DNA of 64,000 nucleotides from Arctopsyche grandis (taxonomy: Eukaryota > Arthropoda > Insecta > Trichoptera > Hydropsychidae): the NCBI RefSeq assembly GCF_051622035.1, contig NC_135361.1, forward strand, positions 27,583,205 through 27,647,204, given 5' to 3'. The position numbers and the translations under genes are program-made. Positions 56,901 to 64,000 of this stretch are shown in pieces. The notes beneath the pieces were generated by a model. The model was not told where the DNA came from, ran no database searches, and saw only the letters and a program-made list of their open reading frames with translations. The first letter of the stretch is position 1. Every line of letters begins with the position of its first letter.

Positions 56901-59900
56901 TTGTTGCAAACTTACGACAAATGTTCGATGCGGTATTTATTCTTAATTTTATTTTATGTATACAGATAACGACGGCAAAAGTGTGTATTTTCAAATCTGT
57001 AATGTGACCGACGTTTTTTTATTATAATATTATATATATATGCGTTTCAAATTGACCGATGATTTATCATAAAAGCACAAATTAACATTGAGTAACTAGA
57101 CAGTCTCATATATACATTATAGGGGGACCAAGAAGAAATCGCACATTTTATTATGGACCCATGTTTGAGCTCAATTTGTGTTCAGACACGATCACGTATT
57201 CTATTCTTTTACATTACTTTAGTTTATTAAGTGTATTTTGTTGAGAAGGGTAAAATGTCAAAGCCCGAAACCGACGTAAGGAATTGTATGGTGCTTTTAT
57301 TTTGATCAAGGCTTAAACACTAGTAAAGCTACTAAAGCAATCAGAGACGTGTATGGCGAAGTGCTAACTGTTCGAAGATGTCAATTTTGGTTTCAAATAT
57401 TAAAAACTTTACAAGCGTGCAGGTCACACAAACAGCGGTGAATGTGGCACGGGTTTTTTTTAGATACTTTTAAACAAACATGTGAAAAAAATGAGCCATG
57501 CCATGTACAGATTCATTGAACGCTCCGCCCCAAAATGACCCTCTGGACCTTTTTCGGTAAAATTGTATGGTTGTATATTTATCCTTGCTTGACAGTGATC
57601 AATAACGGTGTATCCCATATTTGAAGAAATGTAGGAAACCACCCACAACGAGGAGCCATGCACACAATGTGCCGTTTACAGCTGTGTTTTCTTTCGCCCT
57701 AAATGGTTCCACAAGATAAAATATATAGAACAGATTCCTGTTTTATCATTTATATATGAAGTATATATCCAGTTGCAGAGATGTCGTTGATTAAAAATAT
57801 TTTAAGAACACGAGTTTTATCGGGACCCCAAAGTTCAAGTGCAGACTGCGTAAATACGAGAATTCTCGTGACCCGCCATCAAAAGTTGGGTACTCAAACA
57901 CGAGAATTTTCGTGACCCGCTTGCAAGTGTTAAATAGGGAGATAGAAGCTTGAAGAACTCACCTAAATCGGGGCGACCCTCAAATTTTGATGAAGATATG
58001 CTCAAATCGTTAATCGAATCGGATCAAGTTTTGTTGAATTATCGCTGAAACTCATATCTCCACGGTCAACAGTGCAATTACATTTAAGAAGCATCAGAAA
58101 GATAAATAGGATGGGTATTTGAATGCTGCACAAACTCTCTGCGGATAACAAAGACGCGCCAAGAAACACTTTGCAGTTCCTTGTTGTCAAGACAAAGAAA
58201 CTGTCGCTTTTTACACCAGGTAGTAATTTGGAGACGAAAAATGGGATAGATGGAGCACGGTCTGAAAGACAAACGTTTCAGAAATACGGCAGACGTTGTA
58301 AAACACTTGGTGTTTTCGTGTATTTCGATTCAAAACCAACCAATTTATTCAAAAAGGAAATCGAAAAGATGGAAGATAGTTAGTAATAATCACGGTAATT
58401 ATATTTTGTAAAATTGTGTTTAGAATAAATATTTATATTGTGTAAAAAATACGCGATTTCTTCTTGGTCCCCGCTATTATATACGATAAAAATCATCAAA
58501 GTCATCATAAATATAAACATTAAAACAAGTACTCCATTCCGGTATTTTCAAGCGAAAATGCTCAACGATCCAAAATAAACAGAATACAATATTAAAACTA
58601 GAGCAAATCGAACTCAAATTTCTAAGACTAGACTTACAATATGTATTGCATACGTCAAGTAATCACAGTGAAAAGAAAATAACGTCATCTTAAAAATAAA
58701 GTCAAAAATTTGCGAGTCGATTGATTGTAAAAATTTATAACTAATGTTAATAGCAAACGCACACACTTTTACATATTAAATAGAAAACAATTATACACAA
58801 TAAGCCAAGAGCTGAAAAATATTAACATACATTATGAAAAAACTAATCGTAAGAGAGGTTGTTGTTCAAAAGTATGCGATTATTATCGTTATATCGAAAC
58901 GGACATTCGGTGAGTCGAGTGACGATGATACAGATTCATTCCCCGTGTGATGTGTTTTATATATATATATGTTAACCCTTCGTAACCGTTACATGAACAC
59001 ATGAAAACAAGTTCACAGATGCGCTTGAATCAAACACATTCAGAAGAATGATCTTTATACAAAGCGGCGGGTGAAGACGTGTCGAAAAACAACTCGACAA
59101 AACTCTGAACGGTGCCGTGATTCGGAAAACAAAAACAAAACGATCGGATCGAGGCTTCGACCTACGCACGCAAAGAAAGCTTCCAGAAACAACGGCTTCC
59201 GACACACATAAATATAATATAATCAATCAAAAGAGATGTGAGCGACGTTCAACGCGTTATATATATATATATGTAACTTCCGAGGTATATCATTGTGGTG
59301 TTCGACGTTGCGCACGAAACGAAATGTTAAATCAGTTTAATAGTCGTCGAGGTCGACGTCGTCCAAAGGTTCGTCGAGTTGCAACGATTGAAAGTCGACC
59401 TTGTATCTCAAAATTCCTATATACATACGAAACAGACCGAACGTTTTCCCAGCACCGCAAGTCGATCCACAAGCATCCAGAAACGCAGCGTAAAAATAAA
59501 CGTTAAAAGATTACAATCAATTATATACACGTTTTGTAAAAGAGAAAAAAAATTGTTAGTGTTGTACATATTTGAAGCGTGAAACGAGAGTACTGACCTC
59601 CAATGCCTCCGAACCCTCGTACGAATTGACTGCCCTCTTGACTTTTATCGGATATGATCTCCAACGTGGTGCCGAAGGCTTTGTAATTGTTGGCTAGCCA
59701 CTCTAGCAGGGGTTGACATTCCACTAATTCTAATTCGACTCCGCTCTATTCGAACAAAACATACCACGTTATTACATACACATCGTTCCAAATGTACTTT
59801 CATTTAGATAATAATTCAGTCGACGATTCGAACCTCTTTGTCGGTGAAGTGGGATTTGTCCTTTTCTTGTTCGGGAGTAAGGTGCAGTACAGTCTCTATG

Positions 59901-62900
59901 CTCGTTGCGTGCGATTTTAGCACATATCTGAAATGATAATCACAAGCACATAAAAATTTGATTTGCATGCAATTTTGCACGGAACAAATGACTATAGTTG
60001 AGACGTGTTAATGTGAGCGTGGGTTTTATTTTAAAACATTATTATATGTATTTTAATCTCATTTAAACATTTATTTAATTTTTATACTATCTATATAATC
60101 TAATATATAATTTCGAAAGAGACTTTGTGTGTAACTATTGTTGGTTCCCAGAGAAACAAATCAATATTCAAATTAATTTAATAAAATACTTACTATTCAT
60201 TACAAATTCCAATTGTCTGGAATAAAAATTATTATAATTATTACTCGAATCCTGCTCGTACACACACATGCAACTAGCCCAACTTAATTAGCAGAATAGA
60301 CTAGTAGTTAGCATATAATGCTTTGAACAGAGTTGTCACGGGTTCAAATCTCACTGGTTTCTGTTGGCCAGACCTTGGATTTGTGACTCCAGGTCGATCG
60401 TTTCCTATCATTGAAACGGTTCCAACAAATTGGCTACCCTATCCATTTTCTAGCAAAATCTCGAGTTTTCAGCAATTTCAAATTTCGCTGAATTGTATAC
60501 AAAATTACAAATTTGATAATAAATGTCTCTGTGGATGTTAATTGATATGTATTTACTGAATTTCGCTGAATTGTTTAAAATGCTACAAATTTACAAATTT
60601 GACCATAGATGTCTCTGTGGATAATAATTGATATGTATTTATGTACTTTGCGAAGTACTAAATAAACAAATACAAATATGCATATCGATGGCTTGGTGCA
60701 TAGATAGCGTAGGTCCATTTTTTAATTCATATTGAATTTTAAGTTAAAATTAACTACAAACTTAAAATCCGAAAATGGACATACAATATCTGTGCACTAA
60801 GAAATCGATATATGTATGTTACGATATATGCGACATGGCATGGTGTCACGACAACTGGCTCACGGGCATTACCGAAAGTGCCGATACTGGTGGTATCGGT
60901 ATTTGACCAAAAATAAGTCTTTGGAACGATCGGTACTACAAACTAAATAAATGCTTTTGAAAAACCGCAGACTTGTCAAAATAACTGTTGTGAGCCAGTT
61001 GTCGCGTGAGTGAAATATTGTGCGCGTAACGCCGTTGAGTGAAAGGTCCGTGAGCCAGTTGTCGCGGAACCATATGTTACAGGCTAAATGTTCACTCCAG
61101 TTCGTCAATGAACATACTAGTTTGTTCGTGCTAATACTAGACTGTTCGTGCTAATTACTAGTTTACAAGTTTGTGCAAATTACACTTAATATGTGTATGT
61201 AGTTTGAGCTAGAAAATAGCAAAAGTCCACTTTTCTTCATTTCGAGAAATATTTCGCAAAACATTGGATATAATGTTTTGCATTCAACAATGTTTAAAAA
61301 TACCGGTGGCCTGTAATCTGCTTTTCCGAGATTCTAGACATACCGAATCAAAAGAAGTGATATCAATTTGTGAATTAAGCCAAAGAAAAATAGTGTTTTT
61401 GGAACTGAAAATTGGACTACCGCCACTTTAACAAATGAATTATAAAAAAAAAACGTTAAATTAAAATTAGCTTGTTTCGGTAGTAAAGGACATTGATTAT
61501 ACCGTCATATTTGAATAATACAATATATGTATTTTGTTTCAAATTATGCTTTATTACCGTAAAAGTGATAACCAACACTTATCGGAAAATTTTGTTTTGT
61601 CCAAATATAAACTTAATTTTTAAATTCAATATTTGTTTTATGTGTACTTTGTATTTAGATCAATGTCATAATGCCGAATAGCATTATTTCCTTACATAAA
61701 TAAATAAAGCATAACTAATCGGTCACCGAAAATGATAATGAAGCCGTCACAATGATAGTATATTTGAAATATCAACCCCAATCGTAAACATATCTTAAAT
61801 TGTACTCAATGACTCAAAAGAGTCTGATTGACCATGTGATTGCCATCTACGATTGGGTCCGATATACGTACGAAAGTATCTACAAAATTCAAGTTACCTC
61901 TGAATGTCTAAGTTTTCCCAACAGATTAATGTTTCTACAGATCCAAGTTCTAGGGCGCGAAGAGTGTCCTCAACGCCGAAGCAGTATTTGCCGGTGTCCT
62001 GCAACGTGGAAGATTGAATGAAAATGTCATGAGTCAGCCGTCCGCAACGAGAATACGATGCGCGTCTGCAAGACATTAGAGCTAAAAACGAAAATGTTTC
62101 ACATACATACAAAATATTACCTGTGATATTTCATCAAAATATCTGCCAATAAGTTTCTTCTCTTGAATAAACTTAACATTCTGCAACGACTCGGCGGCCA
62201 ATTCGATGGCTTGGTTGAAACCGTTTTCGCCACCGTACGATACGTCCACCAATTTTATGATCTTCGCTTGCAGCCTCTGAAAGCGGAAAGTTGAAATATG
62301 CATAAAACATACATTTACAAGATGTTTGGCCCGACATTGTATTGTGTGTAATAGAAGTATGTAGTATAGAAACGATATGGAATGATTATTTACATTAGTG
62401 CATTAGGTTTATGAATTCTCATCAAATTGAATCTGTTTGAATTGTAGAATATGATATTTTATTGAATGCCTTTGCAATGGTGAGGTTGATTTGGGGTATT
62501 TCACCTTAACCCTTATAACACCCTAGCTGATATATCGACTTTCATATAATCGCCAAAAACACCCTGAGCCGATACATCGGGGCTTTTCAAAATGATCTAT
62601 TTATTTCCATATTTTAAACGTAATTTGATGTTTAAATGAGTTTTTAAGATTGGTTATAAGTGCAGTCTCAACAGCTCTTTTTCAATTTCTTTTTGGTTTA
62701 TATCTATTTTAGACATACCTTTGTTTATATTTAACAAAATACAAGACATTTGTAAATTCCTAAAATATAAAAATATGTATTTGAAATCGGTTTTTTATTT
62801 CAATTTTTTTTGTTGTTCATTTTTAGAAATTATTTTAAATTTGTTTACAATAATATTTTTAATTTATTGACTTATAATAAGTTCGAAATACTATTTAACT

Positions 62901-64000
62901 ATAAAATATTTTTATTATTAATGCTTTTTGGTGTTCTTACGGTATTTTTGGCGTATCTATTTGAGTTTAATGAGTTTAAATGATTTTAATGAGTTTTAAT
63001 GAGTTTAATGAGTTTCCCAAAGTTACGACCAGTAACATATATCAGTGGTTAGCGTATAATGCTGTCAACTGAGTGGTCAAAGGTTCAATCGATGGATTGG
63101 CCAGCTGGCCAGATCTTGGATATGAGACTCCAAGTCAATCGTATTTCAGAGAATATCATTGAAACAGTTCCAAAAAATTGCAAACATTGTCCTATATCTC
63201 ACAAAATTCTAGTTTTCAGCATTTCAAATAAGCTGATATATAAAACGGTGCGAAAATGTTTGTCAAATTTATCCATAGATCAGTGGTTCTTAGCCTGGGT
63301 TCGATCGAACCCCAGGGGTTCGGCGGAGGTCAAGCCACACCCGACTCATATGATTGGGGTGCCAATTAAGAAGGGTTCGGTGAATGCGCATATGAAACTG
63401 GTGGGGGTCAGTACCTCCAACAAGGTTAAGAATCACTGCCATAGATGTCTCTATGCTGCTCTATATATTGTTAATTTAAAAATGCGCATTGACTCTTAAG
63501 CCTTCCTGATATACATAAAATAATTTCATAGTAATTTTTAGCCCAGAATGAGGTGAAATAAAAAGTTTCAACAGAAAAATTGACAAGATTAGTTCATTCG
63601 ACGATATATGATGTAGAAAATACTAACAGGATCAAACATGTCGGACTGGGAGAGTTCCGTTTTGAAATCTGCAGAACCAGCAAGGATGAGGCCGCAGACG
63701 CTTGGCTTGTCTTGAATGATGAACAGTTGGGTGGCGACTTCGGCCACTTTGCGCACGTAGTTGTGTCTCTTTTCCATACGCAATCGAGCGAAACGCAAAG
63801 CGGACTGACCTCCTCTGCCGTGTTTCTTCGGCAAGTCGACCGTGAATTTGTGCAAGACCTGTCGAAAAACACACCAAACACAATGAAAGAAAACAATTGC
63901 GAGCACGTCTGAAAATGGACGCCGATTGCAGCGGGACAAACCTCTCGAGTGTTTCCCTGGAGCGTGCCGAACAAAGCTCCATTACCATCCATGACGATGA
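53914..64000 (-). CDS. eRF1: eRF1, peptide chain release factor 1, whole span in window (5' end missing)
   Basis: Gene-level entry. eRF1 reads all three stop codons in the ribosomal A site and triggers peptidyl-tRNA hydrolysis, working with the GTPase eRF3. Exons in order: 63942-64000 (continues past the edge), 63628-63858, 62121-62276, 61898-61998, 59834-59927, 59598-59745, then one of two terminal exons (59337-59416 or 53914-53999). All phases agree. The window encodes about 288-290 residues, from roughly residue 149 by human numbering. The GGQ catalytic motif and the eRF3-binding C domain are present. The N domain with its stop-codon-reading motifs lies off the right side. The predicted full length of about 436-438 fits the family (human 437). 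Confidence 0.95.
54573..54917. mobile_element. 345-bp MITE with long, nearly perfect ends
   Basis: Left AGGTTGTGGCCATTTGCAGG and CGACAGGCGCAAAGCCTTCT; right AGAAGGCTTTGCGCCTGTCG and GCAAATAGCCACAACCT. Flanked by TATTTAA on both sides (54566-54572, 54918-54924). The left arm carries a partial internal duplication (GCAGGTACTAATATCTGC / TGTAGGTACTATATCTGC). It lies between the two eRF1 terminal exons. Class unknown. Confidence 0.75.
55290..55566 (+). mobile_element. 3' UTR-only copy of the Jockey-like element
   Basis: Matches the 3' UTR of 45125-45405 over its length (GAGCTCTTCTTCCTATTATG, CATTAACATTAGAATAATAT, GTAAAATAGAAAATGATCAG), ending AAGCATTTAAAAATAAAATA. Severe 5' truncation is typical of LINE retrotransposition. 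Confidence 0.75.
55567..57121. other. Intron DNA between the two eRF1 terminal exons
   Basis: AT-rich with no supported exon. A plus-strand frame at 56649-56969 is low complexity and matches nothing. Confidence 0.35.
57122..58474 (+). mobile_element. Decayed mariner transposon with nested insertion
   Basis: TA flanks (57120-57121, 58475-58476). Ends GGGGGACCAAGAAGAAATCG and CGATTTCTTCTTGGTCCCCG mirror each other. From 57255 the frame gives [16 protein letters not shown], then after a 1-nt shift [20 protein letters not shown], the mariner N-terminal helix-turn-helix. Further down come [18 protein letters not shown], then LSADNKD and [12 protein letters not shown], all mariner landmarks. Frameshifts, an internal deletion and a ~490-bp foreign insertion (about 57440-57930) destroy the transposase. 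The full element would be near 1.3 kb. Confidence 0.82.
57440..57930. mobile_element. Composite insertion inside the mariner
   Basis: Interrupts the mariner frame between the HTH part and GRPSNFDED. The first half is family C (TTGACAGTGATCAATAACGG, TCCCATATTTGAAGAAATGT). The second half has a tandem pair of ACGAGAATTCTCGTGACCCG-type words (57857 and 57900). Confidence 0.5.
58477..59336. other. DNA after the proximal eRF1 stop
   Basis: Probable 3' UTR of the proximal eRF1 form in its upper part (about 58970-59336). No canonical AATAAA is close to the stop. Otherwise AT-rich without features. Confidence 0.35.
59337..59416 (-). CDS. eRF1: eRF1 terminal exon, proximal form
   Basis: Acceptor CCTATATATAG... 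reads TATATAG|GA just above 59416. The exon supplies the last two bases of the junction Gly codon, then 25 residues [20 protein letters not shown] plus DLDDY, then TAA (59337-59339). The ILRYKVDFQ core and acidic DDY tail are those of animal eRF1. Codons are GC-ended (GTC, GAC, CTC), unlike the distal form. No AATAAA is apparent close downstream. It lies 181 nt from the last common exon, so it is the default nearer choice. Confidence 0.85.
59598..59745 (-). CDS. eRF1: eRF1 exon ending GFGGIGG, common to both C-terminal forms
   Basis: A 148-nt exon with acceptor CGAATAG above 59745 and donor GGAG|GTCAGT at 59597. It encodes [20 protein letters not shown], then [20 protein letters not shown], then FVRGFGGIG plus the first base of a Gly codon. 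It is the last exon shared by both predicted messages. Its phase-1 end fits either terminal exon. Confidence 0.96.
59834..59927 (-). CDS. eRF1: eRF1 exon, C domain minidomain region
   Basis: A 94-nt exon: one base completes the split Arg, then 31 codons (acceptor CATTTCAG above 59927, donor GAG|GTTCGA at 59833). It encodes [20 protein letters not shown], then [11 protein letters not shown]. The [15 protein letters not shown] block is characteristic of eRF1. The segment contributes to the mobile minidomain of the C domain. Confidence 0.96.
60290..60665 (+). mobile_element. SINE, head B with tail 4, in an eRF1 intron
   Basis: Head ACTAGTAGTTAGCATATAAT and CGGGTTCAAATCTC. Core TTTGTGACTCCAGGTCGATC and ATTGAAACGGTTCCAACAAA. 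The tail contains two AATTGATATGTATTTA units and ends AAGTACTAAATAAACAAA. The tail differs from the other three types. Confidence 0.7.
60680..60814. mobile_element. 135-bp inverted-repeat element
   Basis: CATATCGATGGCTTGGTGCA / TGTGCACTAAGAAATCGATA arms, with TAGGTCCATTTT / AAAATGGACATA and inner pairing. Noncoding, in an eRF1 intron. Confidence 0.6.
60840..61075. mobile_element. Inverted-repeat element with three CGACAACTGGCTCAC words
   Basis: CACGACAACTGGCTCACGG at the left; mirrored GTGAGCCAGTTGTCGCGTG (60990) and CGTGAGCCAGTTGTCGCGGA (61049) at the right. The right end is therefore duplicated. Noncoding. Confidence 0.55.
61080..61897. other. eRF1 intron DNA
   Basis: AT-rich; TTCGTGCTAATACTAGACTG-type short repeats near 61130. 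No further feature. Confidence 0.35.
61898..61998 (-). CDS. eRF1: eRF1 exon, C domain (DTGKYCFG)
   Basis: A 101-nt exon entered in phase 0 and left in phase 2 (acceptor CGTTGCAG above 61998, donor CAGAG|GTAACT at 61897). It encodes [20 protein letters not shown], then [14 protein letters not shown] with the last Arg codon split across the intron. This matches the conserved C-domain core of eRF1. The following intron (59928-61897) holds a SINE and inverted-repeat elements. Confidence 0.96.
62121..62276 (-). CDS. eRF1: eRF1 exon, M domain to C domain
   Basis: A 52-codon exon, phase 0 on both sides (acceptor CTTTCAG above 62276, donor CAG|GTAATA at 62120). It encodes [20 protein letters not shown], then [16 protein letters not shown], and ends [16 protein letters not shown]. 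These are signature eRF1 blocks at the M/C domain boundary, part of the surface used with eRF3. Confidence 0.97.
63030..63480 (+). mobile_element. Degraded SINE (head B), split by a hAT MITE
   Basis: Head CAGTGGTTAGCGTATAATGC, core GACTCCAAGTCAATCGTATT and ATCATTGAAACAGTTCC. The match resumes after 63438 with ATAGATGTCTCTATG. It lies in the intron upstream of 62276. Confidence 0.6.
63281..63438. mobile_element. 158-bp hAT-type MITE with 8-bp target duplication
   Basis: Ends CAGTGGTTCTTAGCCTGG and CAAGGTTAAGAATCACTG pair with few mismatches. CCATAGAT flanks both sides (63273-63280, 63439-63446). An 8-bp duplication and CAGTG(G/A)TTCTTA ends are the hAT signature. Inner GGTTCGATCGAACCCC is a perfect palindrome. 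Confidence 0.82.
63628..63858 (-). CDS. eRF1: eRF1 exon with the catalytic GGQ motif
   Basis: A 77-codon exon, phase 0 on both sides, with acceptor TTCGACAG above 63858 and donor CCT|GTTAGT at 63627. It begins [18 protein letters not shown]. The Gly-Gly-Gln sits at exon residues 16-18 and inserts into the peptidyl transferase centre to promote hydrolysis; the Gln is normally N5-methylated. The exon continues with [20 protein letters not shown] and ends [15 protein letters not shown]. Identity with animal eRF1 is close throughout, and the only drift is at typical variable sites. Confidence 0.97.
63942..64000 (-). CDS. eRF1: eRF1 exon (partial, cut by window edge)
   Basis: Encodes [19 protein letters not shown], a nearly invariant eRF1 segment at the start of the M domain. 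It ends with donor GAG|GTTTGT at 63941 in phase 0. The exon runs off the right edge; the last two bases belong to the preceding Phe codon. The N domain exons with the NIKS and YxCxxxF stop-recognition motifs are not in the window. Confidence 0.95.

Noticed and set aside
56649..56969. 106-codon plus-strand frame
   Set aside because: Low-complexity Phe/Ser/Leu composition, no homology and no splice context; it lies in the intron between the eRF1 terminal exons.
59117..59506. 129-codon plus-strand frame over the proximal eRF1 exon
   Set aside because: It is the antisense shadow of the eRF1 terminal exon and its 3' flank; composition is Arg/Lys/Thr-rich with no family match.
63589..63992. Several 110-130-codon frames on both strands at the right edge
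   Set aside because: Only the frame giving [18 protein letters not shown] and [11 protein letters not shown] is eRF1; the others are shadows and run through splice sites.

Overview
The window is nuclear DNA of an animal, almost certainly an insect. It is AT-rich, its genes are split by long introns with GT/AG borders, and it is crowded with SINEs, MITEs and AT microsatellites. I could not fix the order or species. Two conserved host genes are recognisable, both on the minus strand, and together their exons cover only about 3 kb of the 64 kb.

Left gene: neuralized (neur), the RING E3 ubiquitin ligase of Delta/Notch signalling. Reading down the minus strand, exon 2 (6291-6478) and exon 3 (5072-6103) carry two NHR domains, and exon 4 (3218-3757) carries the C-terminal C3HC4 RING. 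Two candidate initiator exons were found by hand. One lies at 13486-13651 (starts MGMSSC, ends in a polybasic stretch). The other lies at 42290-42317 (encodes MGQSSSALP). Both begin Met-Gly, and both end in phase 1, which is the phase exon 2 needs. This suggests alternative promoters giving N-termini with different membrane-targeting signals.

Right gene: eRF1, the eukaryotic peptide chain release factor 1. Six coding exons between 59834-64000 and 59598-59745 run from before the GGQ motif to the GFGGIGG motif; the first ~148 residues lie beyond the right edge. Two different terminal exons in the same phase follow, at 59337-59416 and 53914-53999. Both encode [IL]LRYKVDFQS and both end in an acidic tail closing with DDY. 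They are about 5.3 kb apart and a dead mariner lies between them.

The rest is intron and intergenic DNA dominated by transposable elements. (1) A tRNA-derived SINE superfamily shares one central core but has at least two heads and four tails in different combinations. (2) Two non-LTR retrotransposon remnants carry reverse-transcriptase C-termini (41.05-41.85 kb minus; 44.77-45.41 kb plus), and a third locus holds only a 3' UTR (55.3 kb). (3) There is a decayed mariner (57.1-58.5 kb). (4) Many short inverted-repeat DNA elements are present, several with clean target-site duplications: CACTA-like, piggyBac-like, Mutator-like, hAT-like and unclassified. Some are nested, so relative insertion ages can be read. 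Several moderately GC-rich islands (8.7-9.3, 18.6-19.0, 20.7-21.3, 31.4-32.0, 48.2-49.5 kb) are not explained by repeats or by either gene. I saw no CRISPR array, operon or rRNA, and no free-standing tRNA gene: the tRNA-like segments noted are SINE heads or uncertain.
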